DNA of 64,000 nt from PMP191F sp047602185 (lineage in GTDB: Bacteria > Bacteroidota > Bacteroidia > Chitinophagales > Chitinophagaceae), in NCBI GenBank assembly GCA_047602185.1, contig JASGHY010000001.1:1550001-1614000 (forward strand), read 5' to 3'. Position 1 is the first letter of the stretch. Each line of letters starts with the position of its first letter. Under the pieces are notes generated by a model. It was not told where the DNA came from. It saw nothing but the letters and a program-made list of their open reading frames with translations, and did not search any database. The translations under genes and the position numbers were made by a program. This document shows, one piece after another, positions 53,416 to 63,023 of the stretch.

Positions 53416-53994
53416 TTATTTGCCGAAATATTGTTCTTCCACAAACTGGCATACGATATGACCAAGGGTGATATGGCTTTCCTGTATGCGTGGAGTATTG
53501 ACAGATGGTACATTCACCAGGTAATCACTTAATGGCTTCATTTTACCGCCAGTTTCACCGGTAAAGCCAACAGTAACCACACCTTTTTCGCGTGCCACTT
53601 CGAATGCCTTTACAATATTGCCAGAGTTTCCAGAAGTAGATAAACCTACCAGTACATCGCCTTTGTTTGCGATACCTTTTATAAGACGGGCATAGATAAC
53701 ATCATAGCTGTAATCATTGCCAACAGCCGTTAAATAGGATGTATTGCAGTGTAGTGCTTCTGCAGGCAGGGCATCGCGGTCTATATAAAAGCGACCGGAA
53801 AATTCAGCAGCCAGGTGCTGTGCATCGGCTGCACTGCCCCCATTGCCACAGAAGTAAATACGATTGCCGTTCTTAAGCGCTTTTACTATCATGGCAGCAA
53901 TATCATCTACAGTTTTCAGCAATTCTGCATTCTGCAATATTTTGTTCTTTACCTCAATTGATTCGCTGATGATCTGTTTTATCTTGTCCTGCAT
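53416..53994 (-). CDS. gmhA: sedoheptulose 7-phosphate isomerase (phosphoheptose isomerase)
   Basis: The 192-residue single SIS domain carries the GmhA hallmarks. They are IYFCGNGGSAADAQHLAAEF with the phosphate-binding serine, GRFYIDRDALPAEAL, VLVGLSTSGNSGNIVKA and a C-terminal QESHITLGHIVCQFVEEQYF that includes the metal/active-site His. It converts sedoheptulose 7-phosphate to D-glycero-D-manno-heptose 7-phosphate, the first step toward nucleotide-activated heptose, in the cytoplasm as a tetramer. It overlaps none of its neighbours. The 119-base gap to hddA contains one GTTATAGGTTGTAAATT repeat module and may carry a minor promoter. Confidence 0.95.
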   Translation of the reverse strand: MQDKIKQIISESIEVKNKILQNAELLKTVDDIAAMIVKALKNGNRIYFCGNGGSAADAQHLAAEFSGRFYIDRDALPAEALHCNTSYLTAVGNDYSYDVIYARLIKGIANKGDVLVGLSTSGNSGNIVKAFEVAREKGVVTVGFTGETGGKMKPLSDYLVNVPSVNTPRIQESHITLGHIVCQFVEEQYFGK

Positions 53995-54113
53995 AGTATG
54001 TTATAAGTAATAAGTTATAGGTTGTAAATTTATCGCTGACAGTCCGGCACTCCATTCGCGTATTTCGTATTTCTTACTTCGTACTTGCCTGTGCCTCTTC
54101 AGACTTAATGCCC

Positions 54114-55136
54114 TCAGATCGTCCACGAAGTTAAGCCATGATCTGTAAACTGGTAATTCTTTACATAGCCTCCAAACTGTGCCAGTTTTTCTGTAACGGC
54201 ATATTTTGTATTACCGGGACAGTAAAAGGTCATAAAGCCACCACCGCCTGCACCGGATATTTTACCCCCGGTAGCACCAGCCTGTATAGCAGCTTCATAT
54301 AGTTCATCCATCTGGCTGTTCGAAATTCCTTCGGCCATTTGCTTTTTCTGGCGGAAACCAAAGTCGAGGATTTTACCAATTTCATGAATATTGCCTTTCA
54401 GCAAAGCCTCTTTCATCAACTGTGCCTGGTGTTTCAGTTGGTGCATTGCCTCTATAGACTTTTCCTTTTTCTGCACCACGTTCTGGCTTTGCTTTTCTAT
54501 GATCTTTGCAGATTCACGGCTGGTAGCTGTATAGTACAATACCAGGTTATTCTCCAGCTCAAACAGGTATTTCTGCTTGATGCGGAGCGGGTTCACAATT
54601 ACCTTATCCTCTGCATAAAACTCCATATAGTTTACACCACCAAATGTAGCAGCATACTGGTCCTGTTTACCACCAGCCATTCCCAGGTCCTTGCGCTCAA
54701 TATCATAGGCAAGGTGAGCAATATCATACTCGCCCAATGGCAGGCGCAGCATTTCAACAAACACGCCTACAATAGCAGCTACCAGGGTAGAAGATGTTCC
54801 CAGGCCCGAGCCGGCAGGTGCATCTACAAAAGTTGATAACCTGAAGCCTGCACGTGGCAATCCATATTGTTTACTGATCCTGTTATAAACACCTTTGAGC
54901 AGATCCAGTTTTCCATTGATGGGCAATTCTGCAGCCCATTCAAATTGCTCTTCCTCATTGCGGTCCAATGCCTGTAAAATGATCTTTTCTTCCTGCAGGG
55001 GTTCTATGTTTGCGTAAGCATACAACGAGACGGTTGCATTGAGTATGGCTCCTCCATACAGGTCACTGTAAGGGCTCACATCAGTTCCTCCTCCGGCTAA
55101 ACCAATACGCAAAGGCGCTTTACTTCTGTAGATCAT
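54114..55136 (-). CDS. hddA: D-glycero-alpha-D-manno-heptose 7-phosphate 1-kinase (GHMP kinase)
   Basis: The protein has 340 residues from the ATG at 55136 (MIYRSKAPLRIGLAGGGTDV), which matches the HddA N-terminus. A further ATG at 55160 adds eight residues. GHMP motifs are present: the N-terminal R-[IL]-[SG]-[LF]-x-GGGTD loop, the ATP-binding PAGSGLGTSST stretch and the C-terminal GATGGKISGAGGGGFMTFYC glycine-rich motif. It would phosphorylate heptose 7-phosphate at C1 in the alpha configuration, giving the bisphosphate used for the GDP-heptose branch rather than the ADP-heptose branch (HldE). Together with gmhA and hddC this gives three of four pathway steps. The phosphatase GmhB is not in the window. 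Confidence 0.92.
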   Translation of the reverse strand: MIYRSKAPLRIGLAGGGTDVSPYSDLYGGAILNATVSLYAYANIEPLQEEKIILQALDRNEEEQFEWAAELPINGKLDLLKGVYNRISKQYGLPRAGFRLSTFVDAPAGSGLGTSSTLVAAIVGVFVEMLRLPLGEYDIAHLAYDIERKDLGMAGGKQDQYAATFGGVNYMEFYAEDKVIVNPLRIKQKYLFELENNLVLYYTATSRESAKIIEKQSQNVVQKKEKSIEAMHQLKHQAQLMKEALLKGNIHEIGKILDFGFRQKKQMAEGISNSQMDELYEAAIQAGATGGKISGAGGGGFMTFYCPGNTKYAVTEKLAQFGGYVKNYQFTDHGLTSWTI

Positions 55137-55183
55137 AATTACAAAATTGGCAATGTGCAATAAGAGGCGGGATAAGCGTAATG

Positions 55184-56329
55184 TTATTTTACTTCAATAC
55201 CGGCTAATTGGGTAATAGCCTTTGTAATATTATCCCACGAATACTTCTTTTTTTCTTCGCGAAGATGCGGAATAAAAGAATTTTCACCTAATTCAAAGTA
55301 ATGTACAATAGTATGAGCAAGGGAAGCTGGTTCCGGCTCACAGACAAGCCCTACTTTGCCATCAGGCACCAGGTCGGGCAAACTGCCTACATTAGTTACG
55401 ATCATAGGTTTCTCAAAATGGTAGGCGAGGGGGGTAACACCGCTTTGAGTAGCACTGCGGTATGGCTGTATCACTACATCTGCTGCGCAGAGATAATATT
55501 TTACTTCACTGTCAGGGATAAAATCGGTGCGAAGGATAAGACTGTCCTTTATACCTAATTGTTCTACCTGGTCCTGGTATGCTTTGGCATCTTCATAAAA
55601 CTCTCCGGCTATCAGCAGTTTGCAGGACAGGTCAGCGTTTTGTTGCTGCTCTTTCAGCACTTTCATGGCATCCAGCAAAATATCAAGCCCTTTGTACTTG
55701 CGTATAAACCCAAAGAAAAGGGCGATCCTTTCATGCTGGTCTATTCCAAGATGCGTACGTGCGGCTTCTTTAGATACCGGCGCACCAAAATTATCGTACA
55801 AAGGATGTAATACCTGGCGGGCAGGTTTATCCGGTTCAAAACTGCGCAGATCCTTCATCACTTTTTCACTCATGGTAACATACGCATCGCAGCTTTTGAG
55901 GAAATAACGTGTAAAGGGAACATCAAACGGACGCTTCTCGTGCGGGATCACATTGTCTGTAATGGCAACGATCTTTGTATGCCTGTTTTTACGCACACGT
56001 CGCAGAATAGTACCCAATGCTGGTCCCATAAGCGGCAACCAGTAACGTACCACGATAATATCGGGCCGTAATCTCTTTAGCTCACTGCCTACCTGCAGCC
56101 AGTTAAGCGGGTGTATGGAATTAATGACAGAATAAATGGGAAGTCCTTCCGGGGCCGGTTCCGTAGAATACTGAGTAGTACCTGGAAACAGGAAAGAAGG
56201 ATACTGTAATGAAAAAGAAAAAATGCAGCAATCATGTCCTTCATCAATAAACTGCTTGCATAGCCGCTGGTTAAAAGTAGCCAGCCCGCCACGCAATGGA
56301 TGTCCGGGACCTATAATAACAATTTTCAT
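55184..56329 (-). CDS. glycosyltransferase, GT4 family
   Basis: The 381-residue protein begins MKIVIIGPGHPLRGGLATFN, the N-terminal donor/acceptor loop typical of GT-B retaining enzymes. The C-terminal domain has LFFGFIRKYKGLDILLDAMK, an acidic ADVVIQPYRSATQSGVTPLA stretch (the E-x7-E equivalent region) and LVCEPEPASLA. There is no membrane segment. It probably transfers a hexose or heptose to a lipid-linked or lipopolysaccharide-like acceptor on the cytoplasmic side. The gap to the GT2 gene is 35 bases, and 47 to hddA, consistent with an operon. The donor is not determinable by eye; GDP-heptose made by its neighbours is an attractive guess. Confidence 0.9.
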   Translation of the reverse strand: MKIVIIGPGHPLRGGLATFNQRLCKQFIDEGHDCCIFSFSLQYPSFLFPGTTQYSTEPAPEGLPIYSVINSIHPLNWLQVGSELKRLRPDIIVVRYWLPLMGPALGTILRRVRKNRHTKIVAITDNVIPHEKRPFDVPFTRYFLKSCDAYVTMSEKVMKDLRSFEPDKPARQVLHPLYDNFGAPVSKEAARTHLGIDQHERIALFFGFIRKYKGLDILLDAMKVLKEQQQNADLSCKLLIAGEFYEDAKAYQDQVEQLGIKDSLILRTDFIPDSEVKYYLCAADVVIQPYRSATQSGVTPLAYHFEKPMIVTNVGSLPDLVPDGKVGLVCEPEPASLAHTIVHYFELGENSFIPHLREEKKKYSWDNITKAITQLAGIEVK

Positions 56330-56364
56330 ATGCTACAGGGAAAACTTGAACGTTTCTTTTTCTG

Positions 56365-57312
56365 TTATTGGTCTATTCCGATCTTCTTCTCTACCAGGTA
56401 AAAATTCCGCGTGGAAGAATTACGGGCGATCAACTCACCAAGAAAGCCTGCCAGGAATAATTGGGTACCGATAACCATCGCTGTGAGTGAAATATAGAAA
56501 GGAGGCCTGTTTGAAATACTGTTTACCGGATCTATGATCTTTGCAATGACCAGGTAGAGTACCATTGCCAGCCCCAGCATGAAAAAGAAGGTACCTATCA
56601 ACCCAAACAGGTGCATAGGACGCTTACCGTATTTCCCGACAAACATGATAGATGCCAGGTCGAGGAAGCCATTTACAAAACGTTCCCAGCCAAACTTGGT
56701 AGTACCATACTTACGTGCACGATGTTCTACTACTTTTTCACCTATTTTGCGAAAACCCGCCCATTTGGCCAGCACAGGGATATAGCGATGCATTTCGCCA
56801 TAAATCTCAATGCTTTTTACAACCTTCTTTTTATAAGATTTTAAACCGCAGTTAAAATCGTGCAACTGTATTTTAGAAGCACGGCGTGTAGCCCAGTTAA
56901 AGAACTTAGAAGGAATATTCTTGGTAAATGTATTATCGAAACGTTTCTTTTTCCAGCCGCTCACCATATCATAACCATCTTCCACGATCATCTTCCGCAG
57001 TTCAGGTATTTCATCAGGACTATCCTGCAGATCTGCATCCATGGTAATTACCACATCGCCCTGTGCAGCTTTAAAGCCTTCATTAAGGGCAGCAGATTTA
57101 CCATAATTACGCTGGAACCTGATGCCTTTGATATTGGCATTGCGGGCACGCAATGATTCAATAACCTCCCATGAATTATCGGTACTGCCATCATCTACAA
57201 GAATGATCTCGTACGTATACCCATGTTCATTCACCACCCGCTCTATCCAGGCACACAGTTCCGGCAGTGATTCGTCTTCATTATACAAGGGTATTACCAG
57301 CGATACGTCCAT
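56365..57312 (-). CDS. GT2 glycosyltransferase, polyprenyl-phosphate type (DPM1/GtrB-like)
   Basis: The 315-residue protein begins MDVSLVIPLYNEDESLPELC. The catalytic GT-A domain has DDGSTDNSWEVIE, DADLQDSPDEIP (DxD-type metal site) and GMHRY-like EMHRYIPVLAKWAG followed by RKYGTTKFGWERF. Two C-terminal membrane helices lie at about 230-257 (MHLFGLIGTFFFMLGLAMVL) and 270-298. This architecture charges undecaprenyl phosphate with a sugar for later flipping and transfer. It is the first glycan gene after DUF4199 (only 5 bases between), so the glycan run seems continuous with the two upstream genes. Confidence 0.92.
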   Translation of the reverse strand: MDVSLVIPLYNEDESLPELCAWIERVVNEHGYTYEIILVDDGSTDNSWEVIESLRARNANIKGIRFQRNYGKSAALNEGFKAAQGDVVITMDADLQDSPDEIPELRKMIVEDGYDMVSGWKKKRFDNTFTKNIPSKFFNWATRRASKIQLHDFNCGLKSYKKKVVKSIEIYGEMHRYIPVLAKWAGFRKIGEKVVEHRARKYGTTKFGWERFVNGFLDLASIMFVGKYGKRPMHLFGLIGTFFFMLGLAMVLYLVIAKIIDPVNSISNRPPFYISLTAMVIGTQLFLAGFLGELIARNSSTRNFYLVEKKIGIDQ

Positions 57313-57317
57313 ATAGA

Positions 57318-57869
57318 TTATTGGTTAAAAGCGTTGTCGTCGAAAACAGGTTTGTTCTTTTTAACGATTGCAGCAACTATCAGGGCAAAAATGAACGACA
57401 CAATACAAACCACTCCATAGCCCACGAATACTTTCCCAAGCGTATAGTTGTTTTTATTCATGCCATCCGTAATAGCTTTTTCTATCTGTTCTTCAGTAGC
57501 ACCAAAACGCTTCATCATTTCACCCATCTTTTCCATGGTAGCCTGCGCCAGCGCATCACGGAAACCCGGATCAATAAAGTTCAGCAGAATATAACTGAAG
57601 ATCGTTTCCAGCAAAAAGCCTAAAGCAAAAACACCAAATACAATTTTCACCGCTTCAGAAAATTGCAGGTAACCACCATTTTGTTTTTTTACTTTCTGTG
57701 CAGCCAGTACTGCAATAAAAATAATGATGGGGTATTTTATCCAGCCAAGGAACCCCATAAAAGCAGAAACGCCTCCCAGGTAAAGGAAAAGCATGATGAG
57801 GACCATTGCAAGGCCGGCAAACAACCCGTATAAAGGCACTATACCTTTATTATTAGCAGTAGTTTCCAT
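57318..57869 (-). CDS. DUF4199 family membrane protein
   Basis: This 183-residue integral membrane protein has four hydrophobic helices: about 13-33 (LYGLFAGLAMVLIMLFLYLG), 38-55, 72-97 and 150-172. A charged loop (about 108-142: MEKMGEMMKRFGATEEQIEK) sits between helices 3 and 4. The pattern matches the DUF4199 family of Bacteroidota, of unknown function, often found next to glycosyltransferase and dihydroorotase-like genes. It lies 19 bases downstream of the dihydroorotase-like gene and 5 upstream of the GT2 gene. The N-terminal METTANNKGIV start is unambiguous. Confidence 0.85.
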   Translation of the reverse strand: METTANNKGIVPLYGLFAGLAMVLIMLFLYLGGVSAFMGFLGWIKYPIIIFIAVLAAQKVKKQNGGYLQFSEAVKIVFGVFALGFLLETIFSYILLNFIDPGFRDALAQATMEKMGEMMKRFGATEEQIEKAITDGMNKNNYTLGKVFVGYGVVCIVSFIFALIVAAIVKKNKPVFDDNAFNQ

Positions 57870-57888
57870 ATTTCTATTGTTTTAAGGT

Positions 57889-59151
57889 TTAAGCTAAATG
57901 TACTCCCTCTTTGTGAATAATACCCAAAACTTTTCCGTTAAGCGTTTTACCAATAAAAGGAGAGTTCTTAGATCTTGAATGGAAGAAGGATTCTGTCACC
58001 GCCGTTTTACCGCCGGGTTCAAAAACTGTGAGGGAAGCCTGCGCGCCTTTTTGAACGGAAGGTAATTCCAGCCCGAAGATCTTGCGCGGATTAATGCTCA
58101 GTAATTCAACCCACCTGCTTTCCGGTACATCCGGCATCGCTGTTTTCAGCGCAGCATAAGCAGTTTCAAGACCCGTCATACCATTCTTAGCATATTCAAA
58201 CTCCAGCACCTTGCTGTCATATTCATGTGGCAGGTGATGCGTGGCTATACAATCTATAGTACCGTCCATAATAGCCTGGTGCAAAGCAGAAACATCTGTC
58301 TTTGTACGCAGCGGAGGATATACTTTTAAATTAGTATCATACTCCCACAGGTCTTCATCAGTAAACAACAGGTGATATGGCGTTACCGAACAGGTAATAG
58401 CCACTCCACTGTCTTTTGCCCTGCGGATATATTCCAGTGATCCTGGAGAAGTAACACCGGTGAAATGCAGTTTTGATTCTGCATAACGCGCCAGTTTTAT
58501 ATCACGCGCCACCATCAGCTCTTCAGCAATCATGGGTTTACCGGGCAATCCCAGGCGGGTAGATACAATGCCTTCATGCATCAATCCGCCGGCGCCAATA
58601 CTTTTATCGTCCGGTATTTGTATAATGACCCCATCAAATGCTTTTACATATTGCAACGCCTTCAGCAATACACCCGATGATTGCATAGGGTGCGTACCAT
58701 CACTGAATGCAACCGCACCGCTGGCACGCATGTCGTACATCTCCGCCAGATCTTTACCTTCAGTACCTTTGGAGATAGCACCAATAGGCCTTACCGTAAC
58801 CGGCAGGGTAGCAGAAGCACGGCTGATATATTCAGCCTGCGATTTGGTATCAACTACCGGCTTTGTATTGGGTAAAGTAAATACTTCGGTATATCCGCCG
58901 GCTGCCGCCGCAGCAGCACCCGTTTGCAGGGTTTCTTTATACTCAAACCCCGGATCGCCAAAGCTGGCGAAAATATCAACCCATCCGGGTGATACATGCA
59001 AACCATTGCCCTGAATTACCTTATCGGCAGCAACAGTAAGCTGAGGCTGAATATCTTTAATAACGCCTGACTCGATAAAAATATCCTGTATTGTGTCGTG
59101 CAGAGATGATGATGGATCTGTAATCCGAACCTGTTGTATAAAAACCTTCAT
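57889..59151 (-). CDS. dihydroorotase-like amidohydrolase homologue, probably catalytically inactive
   Basis: The 420-residue protein has the class I dihydroorotase fold pattern: LHVSPGWVDI, DPGFEYKETLQTG, FTLPNTKPVVD, MHEGIVSTRLGLPG and GMTGLETAYAAL. The metal and catalytic residues are replaced. The HxH normally in DIHVHLREPG reads FAS (61-63). The IATDHAPH aspartate is His305 in IATHHLPH. AHCED reads IQIPDD (178-183), and the CHVST histidine region reads TGVTS (231-235). It should therefore not hydrolyse dihydroorotate. A precedent is the inactive PyrC' partner of aspartate transcarbamoylase in pseudomonads, which is structural. It is the first gene of the run to 52711 and may be annotated pyrC by similarity. 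Confidence 0.85.
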   Translation of the reverse strand: MKVFIQQVRITDPSSSLHDTIQDIFIESGVIKDIQPQLTVAADKVIQGNGLHVSPGWVDIFASFGDPGFEYKETLQTGAAAAAAGGYTEVFTLPNTKPVVDTKSQAEYISRASATLPVTVRPIGAISKGTEGKDLAEMYDMRASGAVAFSDGTHPMQSSGVLLKALQYVKAFDGVIIQIPDDKSIGAGGLMHEGIVSTRLGLPGKPMIAEELMVARDIKLARYAESKLHFTGVTSPGSLEYIRRAKDSGVAITCSVTPYHLLFTDEDLWEYDTNLKVYPPLRTKTDVSALHQAIMDGTIDCIATHHLPHEYDSKVLEFEYAKNGMTGLETAYAALKTAMPDVPESRWVELLSINPRKIFGLELPSVQKGAQASLTVFEPGGKTAVTESFFHSRSKNSPFIGKTLNGKVLGIIHKEGVHLA

Positions 59152-59843
59152 TGCAGAAAAGTTGCGCGAAGATACAAAAAATGTTTAAAGTATTAAGATA
59201 CAAACTATAAGGTACAAGAACCAAGGCACAAGATCCAAGGCGTAAAGCCGAAAGCCCGGTCCTGTGCCTTGTTTCTTAGATCTTAAATCTTTATTCACCA
59301 TCTTTCCACTACCTGCATTTTTATTAAAAGTACTGGCTTTCAATGGTTAGTTTTGAAAACTGTGAAACGGGAATACATGATACAGGTTGCCGGATACCGG
59401 ATACAGGCAGGGAAGCCATCAGGATCAGCAGACGGCAATCATGAATACTGTTTCGGGTGTCGTGTTGAAGGTTTCGGGTTATGAAATCGTGAGGCGTGAA
59501 TCGTCAGTCGTGAGTGAATGTCCGTGAAACGTGAAAAGTCAAACGTGAGACGGGCGTTACCGGTTACCAGATGCCGGTTACAGGTTACTGGATGCCAGAT
59601 CCTGGATTTGATAATTGCAAATTGATCGCAGCTTGTATTAAGCGTTAGGCGTAGTTCGGTCTTGCTTTCCGACTTTCGGCCTTTCTGACTGTATTAGCGT
59701 TAGGCATTCAGCGTTCTGCGTTAAGCTGTATTCAACTTACAACTTAAAACCTATAACCAGCATTAAGCGTTCCGCGTTAAGCATTCAGCCTTAACTTATA
59801 ACTTACAACCTATAACTTAGAACTCTAAATAACCACCTTCATT
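59152..59843. repeat. 692-base divergent spacer of dense repeat modules
   Basis: Between two divergent genes the gap holds almost every module family of the window. They include AAGGTACAAGAACCAAGGC (about 59211-59229), TTGCCGGATACCGGATACAGG-type units (about 59388-59408 and 59550-59600) and a GTTTCGGGTGTCG copy (about 59443-59495). CGTGAATCGTCAGTCGTGAG (about 59495-59514) and repeated TTAAGCGTT / ACTTACAACCTATAACTTA units (about 59740-59822) complete the set. No coding frame is seen. Promoters for both flanking genes must lie close to their starts. Confidence 0.65.
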
Positions 59844-62834
59844 ATGAATGTTCAAGTGCTACGAAAGGCATTAGGCGTATGGGCAGTTTGCTCTGCAACA
59901 CTGCTGGCTACCGCCCAGAATACCCAGCCTGCAGCAACACCCAAACCAATGCAATGGAAACAGGTTCCATCCTGGAAATCCATTCAAGCTTTTAGTGTAA
60001 CCCTTTCTCCCGACGGTCAATGGATGGCCTACGCCATGATGCCCGTAGAAGGCGATGGGGAATTGATAGTACAAAAAGTGCGCGACACCGTAAAGCGTAC
60101 CTATCCTGTCGGCAGCTTTTTCTCAGGACTCCAGTTTTCCGATGATGGAAAATGGCTGGTCTTTAAAGAAGGAGCAAAAGATAAAGAAAGAAAGGCAGCC
60201 GCCAAGATGCCCGGCAAACAGCTGTTCGACAAATTGCAGGTAGTAGAACTGGCCACCTGGAAAAAAACAGAATACGATAAAGCCGGCTCTTACAGCTTCA
60301 ATGGAAAACAGGCAACTCACCTCGCCATCCAGGTAGTAAAGGAAAGAGCAATGGGAGCCAGGCCCGATGATCCGAGAGGCGGTGACTTGCTGCTGGTAGA
60401 ACTGAGCAGCGGCAAGAACATTGGTTTCGGCAACGTGTCTGAGTTCAACTTCAATAAAGAAGGCAACCTGCTTGCTTACCTTACCGATGCAGCAGGGCAA
60501 AACGGTAATGGCATCTATATCTATGATATGAAATCGCGCCAGGTAAACCTGCTCGATAATGATAAAGCAAGCTACCGTTCACTCAACTGGACAGAAAAAG
60601 GAGACGGCTTTGCTGTACTCAAAACAAAAAAAGACGAGAAGTTTAAAAGCGATAAAGGAAGTGTAGTAGGTGTGAAAGTAATAAACGGCACATTCCCCGT
60701 TTTCACTTACGATCCTACGAAAGACTCAGCTAATTTCCCGGCTGGTATGACGATCACCACCAATCGTCGCCCTTACTGGACAGATGACCTGAGCCGCCTG
60801 ATCTTTGGCATTGCCAAACTGGAGCCTGTGAAAAAAGAAGGTCCCAAAACAGACAGTGCTAAACTGGCCGCACGCCAGGATTCTATTAAAGCTGCAGATG
60901 CTGCCCGCTTTGCAAAAATTAAAGCAGATACTTCTATCAAAACAATGGACGATCTGCAAAAAGCGCTGGCAAAAGCCAACCCGCCTGCAGCAAGGCCCGC
61001 AGAACCCATTGATACAGTAAAACCAGATATGGCCATCTGGCACTGGAAAGATAAAAGACTGCAGAGCCGCCAGCAGGTAATGGAAATGCAGGATAAGAAC
61101 TTCAACTACATAAGCCAGTATGATGTAACCAGCTCAAAATTCACCCGCTTACAGGATAGCATCATCCGCTCACTGGATATACTGCCCAAGCAATTGTATG
61201 CACTGGGTGAAGATCCGGGCAAATATGAATGGGATCAGAACCTCGACGGTCAGAGCTATACCGATCTGTACCTCGTAGACCTGAAAACAGGTGTTAAAAC
61301 ATTGCTGTTCGAAAAACTGTATTATCCTTCTTTCACATCAGCGCCACGCGCATCATGGGATGGTACTAAATTCCTGTATGGTAAAGACGGACAGTATTAC
61401 ATTTATGATATGATTACACGCACCAGTGTAAACATTACAGAAAAGGTTCCCACTTCATTTGTAAATACGGAAGACGATCATAATGTAAAGCAGCCGCTTA
61501 CTTCACTGGTAGGCTGGAGCGCTGATAACAAATATGTATTGATCCGCGATCTGTGGGATATCTGGCAGATTCCCGTAAGCGGTAAAGAAGAAGCCATTAA
61601 TCTTACTCAAAATGGTAAGCAAAGCGGCATCCGTTACCAGGGACGTTTTCAGCTTGACCCCGAAGAAAAAGGCATCGATCTTAAAAAGCCTCAATACCTG
61701 CGTATCTATGGCGAGTGGACCAAGAAAAGCGGTATTGCAAAACTGGAACCCGGCAAACCCGGTTTACGTCCAGGCGCTGCAACACTTATCTGGGAAGATA
61801 CTTATATAGGTGCGCTGCGCAAGGCAGATAAAGCCGAAGTTTATGTTTTCAGCAGGGAAAAATTCAATCAGCCAACAGAATTCTTTGCTGCTGATGCCCA
61901 GTTGAAAAACGAAGCACAGGTTAGCAAAAATGCTCCTGATAAAGACAAATATACCTGGAGTGCCGGTGTACAACTGGTAAACTATGTATCCGATAAAGGC
62001 GATTCTTTACAGGGTGCATTGTTCTTACCTGCCGGATATGAGAAAGGTAAAAAATATCCCACAGTAGTATACTATTACGAAAAGCTGTCCCAGACACTGC
62101 ACAACTGGAATAATCCCGGCTTCAGCGGTACCGGCTGGAACCCTACACTGTACACCAGCAATGGCTATGCGGTGTTTATTCCGGATATCGTTTACAAACT
62201 TGATGACCCCGGTATGTCTGCCGTATGGTGTGTACTGCCCGGTGTAAAAGCAGCTATCCAGACAGGGGTAGTAGATGCTGATAAGATCGGTATCCACGGC
62301 CACTCATGGGGCGGTTACCAGACAGCGTTCCTATCTACACAAACCAGTATGTTCAAAGCAGCCGCTGCAGGTGCACCGCTAACCAATATGGTAAGCATGT
62401 ACGACCTGATCTACTGGAACAGTGGTGGTGGCAACATGGCTATTTTTGAGGCTTCACAAGGCAGGTTCTCCGGTGGCCCCTGGGAAAACTGGGAATCATA
62501 CCTGCGCAACTCACCAGTGTACCACGTTAAGAAGGTAACAACACCATTACTTATCCTGCACAATGATAAAGACGGTGCGGTTGACTTTACACAGGGTATC
62601 GAATTCTATAACGCACTGCGCAGGCTGAAAAAGCCGGTAGTACTGGTTCAGTACAAAGGTGAAAATCACGGTTTGGCCAAACTGGAAAACCGTAAAGACT
62701 ATTCAGTGCGTATGATGGAATTTTTCGACTACTACCTCAAAGGTGCACCTGCACCTGAATGGTTGAAAAACGGTGTAGATCGTCTTCAACTGGATGAACA
62801 CCTGAACACAAGGGCTTTTGACGAGCAACCTTAA
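59844..62834 (+). CDS. secreted S9-family (prolyl oligopeptidase-like) serine peptidase
   Basis: The 996-residue protein has a signal peptide of about 25 residues (KALGVWAVCSATLLATAQ). A long N-terminal beta-propeller part follows, including an Ala/Lys-rich charged segment (about 330-395) that looks like an inserted loop. The C-terminal alpha/beta hydrolase has a catalytic triad: Ser821 in GIHGHSWGGYQ, Asp910 in HNDKDGAVDF (or the nearby Asp908) and His942 in GENHGL. The size exceeds the usual 650-750 residues of the S9 family, mainly because of the propeller and the insertion. It probably degrades oligopeptides in the periplasm or outside the cell. The gene stands alone, with a strong terminator just after it. 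Confidence 0.92.
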   Translation: MNVQVLRKALGVWAVCSATLLATAQNTQPAATPKPMQWKQVPSWKSIQAFSVTLSPDGQWMAYAMMPVEGDGELIVQKVRDTVKRTYPVGSFFSGLQFSDDGKWLVFKEGAKDKERKAAAKMPGKQLFDKLQVVELATWKKTEYDKAGSYSFNGKQATHLAIQVVKERAMGARPDDPRGGDLLLVELSSGKNIGFGNVSEFNFNKEGNLLAYLTDAAGQNGNGIYIYDMKSRQVNLLDNDKASYRSLNWTEKGDGFAVLKTKKDEKFKSDKGSVVGVKVINGTFPVFTYDPTKDSANFPAGMTITTNRRPYWTDDLSRLIFGIAKLEPVKKEGPKTDSAKLAARQDSIKAADAARFAKIKADTSIKTMDDLQKALAKANPPAARPAEPIDTVKPDMAIWHWKDKRLQSRQQVMEMQDKNFNYISQYDVTSSKFTRLQDSIIRSLDILPKQLYALGEDPGKYEWDQNLDGQSYTDLYLVDLKTGVKTLLFEKLYYPSFTSAPRASWDGTKFLYGKDGQYYIYDMITRTSVNITEKVPTSFVNTEDDHNVKQPLTSLVGWSADNKYVLIRDLWDIWQIPVSGKEEAINLTQNGKQSGIRYQGRFQLDPEEKGIDLKKPQYLRIYGEWTKKSGIAKLEPGKPGLRPGAATLIWEDTYIGALRKADKAEVYVFSREKFNQPTEFFAADAQLKNEAQVSKNAPDKDKYTWSAGVQLVNYVSDKGDSLQGALFLPAGYEKGKKYPTVVYYYEKLSQTLHNWNNPGFSGTGWNPTLYTSNGYAVFIPDIVYKLDDPGMSAVWCVLPGVKAAIQTGVVDADKIGIHGHSWGGYQTAFLSTQTSMFKAAAAGAPLTNMVSMYDLIYWNSGGGNMAIFEASQGRFSGGPWENWESYLRNSPVYHVKKVTTPLLILHNDKDGAVDFTQGIEFYNALRRLKKPVVLVQYKGENHGLAKLENRKDYSVRMMEFFDYYLKGAPAPEWLKNGVDRLQLDEHLNTRAFDEQP

Positions 62835-62854
62835 TGTTCAGACTAAATACATGC

Positions 62855-62888
62855 AAAAGCTGTCTCTGCTATAGAGACAGCTTTTTTA
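62855..62888. terminator. strong terminator after the S9 peptidase gene
   Basis: AAAAGCTGTCTCT (62855-62867) and AGAGACAGCTTTT (62873-62885) form a 13-bp stem with a five-base loop and a T tract. The A tract at the left end lets it act for the opposite strand as well. A partial echo, GAGAGACAGCTTA, occurs at about 62978-62990. Confidence 0.88.
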
Positions 62889-63023
62889 TTGTAATACCGC
62901 ACTTAGTCAGGATGACAAATGCAAACGATATGCGGATGTGCCTAACCACACAAAGCAACAAAAGCCGCCTCCTTGCGAGAGACAGCTTATTCAGTTTTCC
63001 AGGAATATATTTGATGAGTTTGA

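Noticed and set aside
57889..59151. Straightforward pyrC call
   Set aside because: The metal-binding histidines and the catalytic aspartate are replaced, so a functional symbol would mislead.
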